Shown here: piece by piece, positions 1-5,880 of the stretch
How the letters are laid out: each line of letters begins with the position of its first letter
Position numbering within the stretch: the first letter of the stretch is position 1
Source of the DNA: Rubrobacter sp.
GTDB lineage: Bacteria > Actinomycetota > Rubrobacteria > Rubrobacterales > Rubrobacteraceae
DNA: 6,285 nt
Reading direction: 5' to 3'
NCBI GenBank assembly: GCA_016781725.1
Contig: JADDPU010000352.1
Coordinates: 1 to 6,285, forward strand
Translations under genes and position numbers: made by a program
The notes under the pieces: generated by a model
The model's input: the letters and a program-made list of their open reading frames with translations, nothing else
Told to the model about the DNA's origin: nothing
Database searches by the model: none

Positions 1-37
1 AGGCCGTCGGCTTCGCTCCCGCCCGCCACCGGACCCG

Positions 38-74
38 AAGGGCGCCCCCGTCAGTGAGTGGCGGGAGCGCCCTT
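38..74 (+). terminator. GC-rich hairpin upstream of lysC, possible terminator of an upstream gene
   Basis: Bases 38-45 (AAGGGCGC) pair perfectly with 67-74 (GCGCCCTT). After a one-base mismatch on each side, 47-50 (CCCG) pairs with 62-65 (CGGG), leaving an 11-base loop. This is a strong stem, but only a poor T stretch follows (CTAGGTTGG). It could end transcription of a gene lying to the left, of which at most a few codons are in the window (one frame stays open from base 1 to a TGA at 55-57, too short to identify). It lies upstream of the proposed lysC promoter, so it probably insulates the operon rather than attenuating it. Confidence 0.45.
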
Positions 75-114
75 CTAGGTTGGCCTCCGGATGAGAGATC
101 TTGCCCGAAGAAGG

Positions 115-143
115 CTGACACCCAAGCGACGATACGCTAGGCT
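115..143 (+). promoter_or_regulatory. candidate sigma-70-type promoter of the lysC-dapA-dapB operon
   Basis: CTGACA at 115-120 matches the -35 consensus TTGACA at five of six positions. It is followed by exactly 17 bases and then TAGGCT at 138-143, which keeps the key T, A and final T of the -10 box. Transcription would start near 149-151, leaving a 5' leader of about 28 bases before the TTG start at 178. The -10 box lies inside a tandem CTAGG CTAGG (137-146). The promoter is read by eye only. It fits the chosen lysC start and contradicts the upstream ATG at 91. Confidence 0.5.
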
Positions 144-162
144 AGGGAGGCGGGCGGCCAAG

Positions 163-168
163 AGGAGG
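163..168 (+). promoter_or_regulatory. ribosome binding site that decides the lysC start
   Basis: A perfect AGGAGG lies nine bases before the TTG at 178-180. The competing in-frame ATG at 91 has no purine-rich site in front of it (the preceding bases are TGGCCTCCGG). Family alignment agrees: aspartate kinases begin a few residues before the K-[FY]-G-G-[ST]-S motif, which is what the TTG gives. Confidence 0.85.
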
Positions 169-177
169 CGCGGTTTC

Positions 178-1407
178 TTGGGCATCGTCGTCCAGAAGTA
201 CGGCGGGAGCTCTGTGGCGACGGCGGAGCACATAAAAGCCGTCGCGGAGAGGGTGAAGCGGGCCCACGACTCGGGCCTCGGCCTCGTCGTGACCGTCTCG
301 GCGATGGGGAAGCAGACGGACCGGCTGCTCAGGCTCGCGGGCGAGGTCAGCCGCGACCCCTCGCCGCGCGAGATCGACCAGCTCCTCTCGACCGGCGAGC
401 TGCAGTCTGTTGCGCTCCTGGCGATGGCCCTCCACGACCGGGGGGTAGCGGCCACCTCGCTCACCGGGCCGCAGGCCGGGATGAAGACCACCGGGCGCTA
501 CGGGTCAGGCATGATCTCCGAGATCCGGCCCGACCGACTGCGCGGGCTGCTCGCCGAGGGGCAGGTCGCCATCGTGGCGGGCTTCCAGGGGGTGAACGCT
601 CTGGGGGACATAATGACGCTCGGGCGCGGCGGGTCGGACACCACGGCCGTAGCACTCGCGGCGGCGCTTCGGGCCGACCGCTGCGAGATCTACACGGATG
701 TGGACGGCGTCTACACGGCCGACCCGCGCATCGTACCCGAAGCCCGTCGGATACCCGTGATCCTCTCCTCCGAGATGGCGGAGATGTCGTGGAGGGGGGC
801 CAAGGTCATGCACCCGCGGGCGGTCGAGCTCGGGGCACTCTACGGGGTCGAGATCCACGTGAAGAGCTCCTTTGCGGAGGGCCCCGGCACGATCATCACT
901 GGAGGTAAAGGCTTGGAGCACCTCGAAACCCGCGAGACGGTGGCAGGCATAGTCCACGACCTCGACGTCTCGCGCATCACCCTCACCGGCATAAAGACGG
1001 GCCCGGGCACCATGAGCCGCGTCTTCTCGCCTCTGGCCGAAGCCGGCATCTCCGTCGACGTCATCGTCGAGAGCGCCCCGAAGGAGGGCGCCTCCGACAT
1101 CGCCTTCACCGTAAGGCGCGGCGACTTCCGCGAGGCCCTGCGGCTCGTCGGCGAGGTCGCTGACTCTTTGGGCGGCCGGATCGAGGGCGAGGAGGAGCTC
1201 GGCAAGGTCTCCGTGGTGGGCACGGGGATGCTGAACCGTCCGGGCTACGCGGCGCGGATGTTCGCGACGCTCGGGGAGGCCGGCATCCCCATAAGGCTAG
1301 TCTCGACCTCGGAGATACAGGTGACGTGCGTGTTGGCCGCCGGGCGGGTAGAAGAGGCGGTAAGGGTATTGCACAGGGACTTCGAGCTGGAGGAGAGAGA
1401 TGTTTAG
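178..1407 (+). CDS. lysC: Aspartate kinase (aspartokinase), alpha chain
   Basis: Phosphorylates L-aspartate with ATP to 4-phospho-L-aspartate, the first step towards diaminopimelate, lysine, threonine and methionine; cytoplasmic. The product is 409 residues from the TTG at 178, normal for the Gram-positive alpha/beta type. The N-terminal kinase domain shows QKYGGSSVA (residues 6-14), GRGGSDTT (149-156) and YTDVDGVYTADP (172-183), which bind substrate and ATP. Two ACT regulatory domains follow from about residue 255, the second containing STSEIQVT. The upstream in-frame extension to the ATG at 91 would add a 29-residue Arg-rich tail that the family lacks and that overlaps the promoter. The stop overlaps the dapA start by eight bases. 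An internal start (see next CDS) probably yields a free regulatory chain. In the first ACT domain, residues aligning with the Lys/Thr effector pocket of the Corynebacterium enzyme differ, so the feedback specificity cannot be read by analogy. Confidence 0.97.
   Translation: MGIVVQKYGGSSVATAEHIKAVAERVKRAHDSGLGLVVTVSAMGKQTDRLLRLAGEVSRDPSPREIDQLLSTGELQSVALLAMALHDRGVAATSLTGPQAGMKTTGRYGSGMISEIRPDRLRGLLAEGQVAIVAGFQGVNALGDIMTLGRGGSDTTAVALAAALRADRCEIYTDVDGVYTADPRIVPEARRIPVILSSEMAEMSWRGAKVMHPRAVELGALYGVEIHVKSSFAEGPGTIITGGKGLEHLETRETVAGIVHDLDVSRITLTGIKTGPGTMSRVFSPLAEAGISVDVIVESAPKEGASDIAFTVRRGDFREALRLVGEVADSLGGRIEGEEELGKVSVVGTGMLNRPGYAARMFATLGEAGIPIRLVSTSEIQVTCVLAAGRVEEAVRVLHRDFELEERDV
901..906 (+). 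promoter_or_regulatory. internal ribosome binding site within lysC
   Basis: GGAGGT lies seven bases before an in-frame TTG at 913-915, inside the linker between the kinase and ACT domains. It encodes the Gly-Gly of the alpha chain. It is as good a Shine-Dalgarno match as the one serving the full-length start, and the spacing is ideal. In Bacillus subtilis aspartokinase II and Corynebacterium glutamicum LysC an internal start at the equivalent place produces the beta subunit. Confidence 0.65.
913..1407 (+). CDS. lysC: Aspartate kinase beta chain from an in-frame internal start
   Basis: Translation from the TTG at 913 would give a 164-residue protein identical to alpha-chain residues 246-409 and holding both ACT domains but no kinase domain. 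Known alpha2-beta2 aspartate kinases (B. subtilis AKII, C. glutamicum LysC) make such a beta subunit of about 160-170 residues from the same gene, and it forms part of the effector-binding interface. Position, length, reading frame and the GGAGGT site all match that arrangement here. What is seen is the start codon and its ribosome site; that the chain is made and assembles with alpha is inferred. The internal codon is TTG rather than the ATG or GTG I would expect, so output may be below that of the alpha chain, although the full-length start is also TTG. Confidence 0.65.
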   Translation: MEHLETRETVAGIVHDLDVSRITLTGIKTGPGTMSRVFSPLAEAGISVDVIVESAPKEGASDIAFTVRRGDFREALRLVGEVADSLGGRIEGEEELGKVSVVGTGMLNRPGYAARMFATLGEAGIPIRLVSTSEIQVTCVLAAGRVEEAVRVLHRDFELEERDV

Positions 1408-2293
1408 CGGCGCGTTCACGGCCCTCGTCACACCTTTCAGGAACGGGGAGGTGGACGTGGAGGCCCTCGAAGGGATGGTCGAGTTCCAGATACAGAACGG
1501 CATTCACGGCCTCGTGCCCTGCGGCACCACGGGCGAGACCCCGGCCATGACCGAGGAGGAGGATAGGCTCGTCATAGGGACCGTGGTGAGGGTCGCGAAC
1601 GGGCGGGTGCCCGTGATCGCGGGCAGCGGCTCCAACTCGACCGACATGGCGATCAAGTACACCAAGATGGCCGAGGAGGTGGGCGCCGACGGCTCCTTGC
1701 AGGTCGCCCCCTACTACAACAAGCCGACCCAGGAGGGGCTCTACCGCCACTTCGCCACGATAGCCGAGAGCACGGAGCTACCCATAATCCTCTACAACAT
1801 CCCGGGGCGCACGAGCGTCACGATAGAGGCCGAGACCACGGCCCGCCTCGCCGAGATCCCGAACATAGTCGGGACGAAGGAGTCGACGCTCTCCATGAAC
1901 ATGGCGATGGACGTGATGAGGCTCTGCGGGGATGACTTCGACCTGCTCTCGGGCGACGATCCGGTGACGCTGCCGCTGATGTCGCTGGGTGGGCGGGGTG
2001 TGATCTCGGTAGCCTCGAACGTCGCCCCGGCTGCCGTCTCTGACATGGTTAACGCCCTCCTGGTAGGAGACTGGGAGCGGGGCCGCGAGCTCCACTACGA
2101 GCTCCTGCCTCTCTTCCGCGCCCTCTTCGTCGAGACCAACCCGATCCCCGTAAAGACGGCCGCCTCGATCCTCGGGCTGTGCTCCGACGAGATGCGGCTG
2201 CCCATGATCCCGCTCCAGGGCGAGAACCTCGACACCCTGCGGCGCGTCATGGAAGAATCCACCCACCTCCTCCCGACCCCAGAGGAAGTGTGA
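1400..2293 (+). CDS. dapA: 4-hydroxy-tetrahydrodipicolinate synthase
   Basis: Condenses pyruvate with L-aspartate-4-semialdehyde, the committed step to diaminopimelate and lysine; a cytoplasmic TIM-barrel enzyme, usually a tetramer. The 297-residue length is typical. Visible active-site residues are the T43-T44 pair in CGTTGE, Y106 in PYYNKPTQEG, Y132 and R137 in YNIPGRT, and the Schiff-base lysine K160 in VGTKEST; they align with E. coli T44, T45, Y107, Y133, R138 and K161. The ATG overlaps the last eight bases of lysC, with GGAGGAG at 1389-1395 in front, so translation is probably coupled. Positions that bind inhibitory lysine in the E. coli enzyme are replaced (T47, P48, E52, D55 and M83 for S48, A49, H53, H56 and E84), which predicts weak or no lysine inhibition, as reported for several Gram-positive enzymes. 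Confidence 0.97.
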   Translation: MFSGAFTALVTPFRNGEVDVEALEGMVEFQIQNGIHGLVPCGTTGETPAMTEEEDRLVIGTVVRVANGRVPVIAGSGSNSTDMAIKYTKMAEEVGADGSLQVAPYYNKPTQEGLYRHFATIAESTELPIILYNIPGRTSVTIEAETTARLAEIPNIVGTKESTLSMNMAMDVMRLCGDDFDLLSGDDPVTLPLMSLGGRGVISVASNVAPAAVSDMVNALLVGDWERGRELHYELLPLFRALFVETNPIPVKTAASILGLCSDEMRLPMIPLQGENLDTLRRVMEESTHLLPTPEEV

Positions 2294-3087
2294 TCCGGGT
2301 AACCATCATCGGGGCTGCCGGCCGCATGGGCCGCGAGCTCTGCCGCGCCGCCTTAGAGACCGACGATATCGAGCTCGCGGGCGGCACCGTCGAGCCAGGA
2401 GCCCCCGAGCTCGGCTCTGACCTCGGCGGGCTGTGCGGAGCGGGTGCGGCGGGCGTAGCCGCCACCGAGGACCCGCCCGAGGACGCAGGGGTCCTGATCG
2501 AGTTCACCACACCCGAGGCGACCATCGAGCACCTCGCCTACGGCAAACCGCACGTGGTCGGGACCACGGGGCTCTCAGGCGAGCAGCACGCCCGCGTCGA
2601 GGAGGCGGCGCGTGGCGCTCCCATCGTGCTAGCCCCCAACATGAGCGTCGGGGTGAACCTGTTGCGCGACGTGGTGCGCGAGCTCTCCGCGAAGCTCGGC
2701 GCCGACTACGACCTCGAGGTCGTCGAGGCGCACCACCGCAACAAGAAGGACGCGCCATCAGGCACCGCCCTGCTTCTCGCGCGGGCCGCCGCCGAGGGGC
2801 GCGGGAGGGCCCTCGACGAGGTCGCCGTCTACGGGCGGGAGGGCCACTCGCCGCGGAATGAGGGCGAGATCGGGATCCACGCCCTGCGCGGCGGGGCCGT
2901 CGTCGGGGAGCACCGCCTGATCTTCTACTCAGGGGCTGAAGAGGTAGAGGTAGTCCACCGAGCCCTCTCCCGCCGCACCTTCGCCGACGGCGCGCTGCGC
3001 GCCGCGCGGTTCGTCGCGAACGCCCAACCTGGCCTGTACTCCATGGCCGACGTGCTGGCGGGCGGCCCTCCCAACCTGCGGGGGTAG
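2290..3087 (+). CDS. dapB: 4-hydroxy-tetrahydrodipicolinate reductase
   Basis: Reduces the DapA product to tetrahydrodipicolinate with NAD(P)H; cytoplasmic. The product has 265 residues, the usual length. The N-terminal Rossmann fold begins with GAAGRMG (residues 8-14), followed by IEFTTPE (70-76), GTTG (91-94), APNMSVG (115-121) and the signature EAHHRNKKDAPSGTA (146-160). H148 and K152 match the catalytic H159 and K163 of E. coli. The GTG start at 2290 overlaps the dapA TGA as GTGA, with AGAGGA (2281-2286) three bases before it, a short spacing that suggests coupled translation. An upstream ATG at 2179 would add 37 Pro/Arg-rich residues lying over dapA and is rejected. The loop before GTTG is about four residues shorter than in E. 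coli. An acidic residue (E35) follows the second Rossmann strand without an adjacent Arg, which may favour NADH, but this is tentative. Confidence 0.97.
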   Translation: MIRVTIIGAAGRMGRELCRAALETDDIELAGGTVEPGAPELGSDLGGLCGAGAAGVAATEDPPEDAGVLIEFTTPEATIEHLAYGKPHVVGTTGLSGEQHARVEEAARGAPIVLAPNMSVGVNLLRDVVRELSAKLGADYDLEVVEAHHRNKKDAPSGTALLLARAAAEGRGRALDEVAVYGREGHSPRNEGEIGIHALRGGAVVGEHRLIFYSGAEEVEVVHRALSRRTFADGALRAARFVANAQPGLYSMADVLAGGPPNLRG

Positions 3088-3101
3088 CACAGGGCGCGGT
3101 C

Positions 3102-3875
3102 TCAGTAGGAGGGCGGTGGCGGGCCCCCGAGCGCCCTGCGGGTCGCCTCGCGCGCCTCCTGCTCGTATCTGACGCCGCCGCGCCCGTCCCGGGTGGAGTC
3201 CAGGATGATCCTGAGCACCTCCTCGGGCGAGTCGGTGAGGCAGAGAAGGCCGAGGTCGGCCTCCGAGACCTTGCCCTCGGCGGCCATCGTGTCGCGCAGC
3301 CAGTCGAGGAGGCCCTTCCAGTACGAGGAGCCGAAAAGGACTATGGGGAAGTTTCGGATCTTGCCGGTCTGGATCAGGGTGAGCGCCTCGAAGAGCTCGT
3401 CCATAGTGCCGAAGCCGCCCGGGAAGATGACGAAGGCCTGGGAGTACTTGACGAGCATGGTCTTGCGGACGAAGAAGTACCTGAAGTCCACCTCCACGTC
3501 CACGTACGGGTTGACGTGCTGCTCGAACGGCAGCTCTATGTTGAGCCCCACCGAAGGCGCCCCGGCCTCCCGCGCCCCGCGGTTTCCGGCCTCCATGGCC
3601 CCAGGCCCCCCACCCGTGATGACCGTGAAGCCCGACCCGCCAAGCAGGCGCCCCATCTCGACCGCAGCCTCGTACATCGCGTCCCCTGGGCGCATGCGCG
3701 CCGAGCCGAAGAGCGTCACCGCCGGGCCGAGCTCGGCGAGTTCCTCGAACCCCTCGACGAACTCGCCCATGATCCTCAAGACCCGCCAGGTGTCCGTCCC
3801 CGTAAACGCCGCCCGCTCGGGCCCCGACAGCAGCCGCTCGTCCTCGGTCCGGCGCCGCCGGCCTCCCGGCTCCAT
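3102..3875 (-). CDS. TIGR00730/LOG family Rossmann-fold protein (probable nucleotide 5'-monophosphate phosphoribohydrolase)
   Basis: The 257-residue protein carries the family's two signatures: TGGGPGAMEAGNRGA (about residues 87-101) and PGGFGTMDE (152-160), with an RK pair at 137-138 in FFVRKTM. Plant and fungal LOG enzymes, and several bacterial relatives, cleave nucleoside monophosphates such as isopentenyladenosine monophosphate or AMP to base plus ribose 5-phosphate. The N-terminal part (DTWRVLRIMGEFVEGFEEL) marks the longer bacterial form rather than the ~190-residue LOG form. The physiological substrate is unknown. I chose the ATG at 3875 because GAGGG (3884-3880) and AAGGA (3890-3886) precede it. 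ATGs at 3899 and 3893 would add eight or six residues but lack a good site. The last residues are Pro-rich (GGPPPPSY). The gene converges on dapB with only 14 bases between the stops and is divergent from the S9 peptidase. It is unlikely to be linked functionally to the lysine operon. Confidence 0.92.
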   Translation of the reverse strand: MEPGGRRRRTEDERLLSGPERAAFTGTDTWRVLRIMGEFVEGFEELAELGPAVTLFGSARMRPGDAMYEAAVEMGRLLGGSGFTVITGGGPGAMEAGNRGAREAGAPSVGLNIELPFEQHVNPYVDVEVDFRYFFVRKTMLVKYSQAFVIFPGGFGTMDELFEALTLIQTGKIRNFPIVLFGSSYWKGLLDWLRDTMAAEGKVSEADLGLLCLTDSPEEVLRIILDSTRDGRGGVRYEQEAREATRRALGGPPPPSY

Positions 3876-3879
3876 ATGA

Positions 3880-3890
3880 CCCTCGTCCTT
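3880..3890 (-). promoter_or_regulatory. ribosome binding site deciding the LOG-family start
   Basis: Read on the minus strand, AAGGA and GAGGG lie 10 and 4 bases before the ATG at 3875-3873. The two upstream in-frame ATGs (3899-3897 and 3893-3891) are preceded only by CGGTAGATT and similar sequence. This favours the shorter 257-residue product. Confidence 0.55.
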
Positions 3891-3899
3891 CATGACCAT

Positions 3900-3905
3900 A
3901 ATCTA
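3900..3905 (-). promoter_or_regulatory. possible -10 box for the LOG-family gene
   Basis: TAGATT on the minus strand matches TATAAT at four of six positions, including the key T, A and last T. It would place the transcript start near 3893, just upstream of the preferred start and its ribosome site. No good -35 hexamer lies 16-18 bases upstream, so this is weak. Confidence 0.25.
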
Positions 3906-3926
3906 CCGCAGCACCCGGCCGAACGC

Positions 3927-3945
3927 CGTCTCCCACCGAGAGACG
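3927..3945. repeat. inverted repeat in the divergent promoter region, possible operator
   Basis: CGTCTC (3927-3932) and GAGACG (3940-3945) form a perfect 6-base inverted repeat with a 7-base spacer. It lies midway between the two divergent genes, where the -35 region of the peptidase promoter would be. An overlapping GAGAG (3938-3942) / CTCTC (3951-3955) pair flanks the candidate -10 box. A regulator could bind here, but repeats of this size arise by chance in G+C-rich DNA. Confidence 0.3.
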
Positions 3946-3946
3946 C

Positions 3947-3952
3947 TAAACT
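3947..3952 (+). promoter_or_regulatory. possible -10 box for the S9 peptidase gene
   Basis: TAAACT keeps the T, A and final T of the -10 consensus and lies 30 bases before the ATG at 3983. That would leave a leader of roughly 24 bases containing the ribosome site AGAGG (3973-3977). No recognisable -35 box stands 17 bases upstream, so the promoter may need an activator, or the call may be wrong. Confidence 0.3.
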
Positions 3953-3982
3953 CTCCCATACGAGCCAGCTAGAGAGGAACCC

Positions 3983-5863
3983 ATGACCGACCACACCTCC
4001 CCCACTGCTTCTACCGTACCCCTGATCCCACGCGAAACCCTCTTCGGCAACCCGCAAAGGGTGGCCCCCCGCCTCTCCCCCGACGGGGAGCGCCTCGCCT
4101 ACCTCGCCCCCAGAGACGGCGTCCTGAACCTCTGGGTAGGACCGGTCACAAGCCCGGTCGGCGGGGACGACTTCGAGCCTGTGACCCACGACCGCAAACG
4201 CGGTATCCGGATCTACTTCTGGGCCGAGGACGACCGGCACATCGTCTACCTCCAGGACGAGGGCGGCGACGAGAACTGGCGCGTCCACGCCGTAGACCCC
4301 TCAACCAGAGAGGACCGCGACCTTACTCCCTTCGAAGGCGTACAGGCCCAAATAGTGGACAAAAGCATCCACCATCCGGACACGATGCTCGTAGCGCTCA
4401 ACCGCGAGAACCCCGAGTTGCACGACGTCTACCAGCTCACCCTCTCTACGGGCGGGCTGGATCTCGTCGCCAAGAACCCTGGCAACGTCGTGGGTTGGGT
4501 CGCCGACGTGGAGTTCCGGGTGCGGGCCGCCCTGGCCGCCACCGCGGAGGGGGGGTTCGACCTGCTCCTGCGCGCCGAGGCCGGTGATGAGGCCGAATGG
4601 CGCAAGCTTCTCGGCTGGGGCAAGGAGGACGCTCTATCCAGTGGTCCCGTGGGCTTCAATGAGGACGGCGGGAAGATGTACCTCCTCGACTCGCGGGGGG
4701 CCAACGCCGCGAGGCTCGTCCTGCTCGACCTCGACACCGGCGAGACCGAGGTCCTGGTCGAGGACCCGCGCTACGACGTCGGCCAGGTCGTGAGGCACCC
4801 CGAGACCCACGAGGCCCAGGCGGCGGCCGTCGAGCGCGCCCGCACGGAGTGGGTGGTGCTCGACGACACTATCAGGGAGGACTTCGCGGCCATCGAGGGC
4901 TTGAGCCGCGGGGACTTCGCCCTGGCGAGCCGCGACCGGGCCGACGAGAGCTGGCTCGTCGCCTTCACCGCTGATGATGGCGGCGCCTCGTACTACGCCT
5001 ACAACCGGGGGTCAAAGCGCGGCGAGCACCTCTTCGACGCCCGGCCTGACCTCGCGGACTACGAGCTCGCCAGGATGGAGCCGATCTCCTTCACCTCCCG
5101 CGACGGCCTGACGATCGAGGGCTACCTGACGTTGCCGCCGGGAGGACCCTTCGAGGGCCTGCCGATGGTGCTCAACGTGCATGGCGGGCCCTGGGCGCGG
5201 GACGGCTGGGGCTACGACCCCGAGGCCCAGTGGCTCGCCAACAGGGGGTACGCCTGCCTCCAGGTCAACTACAGGGGCTCGACCGGTTACGGCAAGGAGT
5301 TCCTGAACGCGGGCAACAAAGAGTGGGCCGCCAGGATGCACGACGACCTCGTGGACGCGGTAGGGTGGGCCGTCGAGAGGGGTGTTGCCGACCCCGAGCG
5401 CGTCGCGATCTACGGCGGCTCCTACGGCGGGTACGCAGCGCTCGTCGGGGCCACGTTCACGCCAGACCTCTTCAGGTGCGCCGTAGACATCGTCGGTCCG
5501 TCTAGCCTGATCACGCTCATCGAGAGCATCCCGCCCTACTGGAAGCCGCTCGTCGCCACCTTCCACGAGCGCGTCGGCAACCCCGAGACCGAAGCGGACT
5601 TTCTCAAGAGCCGCTCCCCCCTCTTCTTCGTTGACCGCATCAAGATCCCGATGCTGGTAGCCCAAGGGGCCAACGACCCGCGCGTCAAGCAGGCCGAGGC
5701 GGAGCAGATAGTCGCCGCGATGAGGGAGAAGGGCATAGACCACGAGTACCTGCTCTTTGAGGACGAGGGCCACGGCTTCGCCCGCCCCGAGAACCGACTC
5801 GCGTTCTACGCCGCCGCCGAACGCTTCCTGGCCAAACACCTCGGCGGACGGGTAGAAGAGTAG
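3983..5863 (+). CDS. S9 (prolyl oligopeptidase) family serine peptidase, acylaminoacyl-peptidase-like
   Basis: Hydrolyses short peptides from the N-terminal side, as dipeptidyl- or acylaminoacyl-peptidases do; the exact specificity is not readable. The 626-residue protein has an N-terminal beta-propeller (about residues 25-370, with a blade-like SPDGERLAYLA repeat near 32-42) that gates access. A C-terminal alpha/beta-hydrolase domain follows (about 375-622). The oxyanion-hole motif HGGPW is at 400-404. The nucleophile is S480 in GGSYGGY, the acid D565 in GANDPRV and the base H597 in DEGHGF. The spacing of 85 and 32 residues fits the family well. There is no signal peptide or membrane segment, so it should be cytoplasmic, probably recycling peptides. 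AGAGG (3973-3977) lies five bases before the ATG. The gene stands alone, divergent from the LOG-family gene and convergent with the small helix-turn-helix gene. The 5' third uses more C-rich codons but nothing suggests disruption. Confidence 0.95.
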   Translation: MTDHTSPTASTVPLIPRETLFGNPQRVAPRLSPDGERLAYLAPRDGVLNLWVGPVTSPVGGDDFEPVTHDRKRGIRIYFWAEDDRHIVYLQDEGGDENWRVHAVDPSTREDRDLTPFEGVQAQIVDKSIHHPDTMLVALNRENPELHDVYQLTLSTGGLDLVAKNPGNVVGWVADVEFRVRAALAATAEGGFDLLLRAEAGDEAEWRKLLGWGKEDALSSGPVGFNEDGGKMYLLDSRGANAARLVLLDLDTGETEVLVEDPRYDVGQVVRHPETHEAQAAAVERARTEWVVLDDTIREDFAAIEGLSRGDFALASRDRADESWLVAFTADDGGASYYAYNRGSKRGEHLFDARPDLADYELARMEPISFTSRDGLTIEGYLTLPPGGPFEGLPMVLNVHGGPWARDGWGYDPEAQWLANRGYACLQVNYRGSTGYGKEFLNAGNKEWAARMHDDLVDAVGWAVERGVADPERVAIYGGSYGGYAALVGATFTPDLFRCAVDIVGPSSLITLIESIPPYWKPLVATFHERVGNPETEADFLKSRSPLFFVDRIKIPMLVAQGANDPRVKQAEAEQIVAAMREKGIDHEYLLFEDEGHGFARPENRLAFYAAAERFLAKHLGGRVEE

Positions 5864-5880
5864 GGGACCGCTAGTCCCCT
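5862..5880. terminator. hairpin shared by two convergent genes, probable bidirectional terminator
   Basis: AGGGGAC (5862-5868) pairs perfectly with GTCCCCT (5874-5880) around a five-base loop. The left arm contains the last two bases of the peptidase TAG (5861-5863). The loop contains the minus-strand TAG (5873-5871) of the small gene. Downstream in the minus direction the sequence is ACTCTTCTACC, moderately T-rich; in the plus direction it is TCGGG, without a T run. It is a compact stem between convergent genes whose stops are seven bases apart. Confidence 0.6.

Noticed and set aside
1..90. Lysine riboswitch or T-box upstream of lysC
   Set aside because: Only a simple hairpin is seen, it lies upstream of the proposed promoter, and no conserved riboswitch core or T-box sequence is recognisable.
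91..177. N-terminal extension of aspartate kinase from ATG 91
   Set aside because: No ribosome site, Arg-rich sequence absent from the family, and it overlaps a good promoter; TTG 178 with AGGAGG fits the family start.
2179..2289. Longer dapB start at ATG 2179
   Set aside because: It would overlap dapA by 115 bases and add a Pro/Arg-rich tail before the Rossmann motif; GTG 2290 gives the normal DapB start.
3090..3138. 8-base inverted repeat CAGGGCGC/GCGCCCTG between dapB and the convergent gene
   Set aside because: The loop is 33 bases with no convincing inner pairing, there is no T run, and the right arm is coding sequence of the LOG-family gene; too weak to call a terminator.
2929..3936. 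335-residue minus-strand open frame over the end of dapB and the LOG-family gene
   Set aside because: Low-complexity Gly/Ala/Arg-rich product with no domain, in another frame of the recognised LOG-family gene; a G+C-driven open frame.
5012..5839. 275-residue minus-strand open frame opposite the S9 peptidase
   Set aside because: It lies entirely opposite the conserved hydrolase domain and has no recognisable motif; typical antisense shadow in high-G+C DNA.
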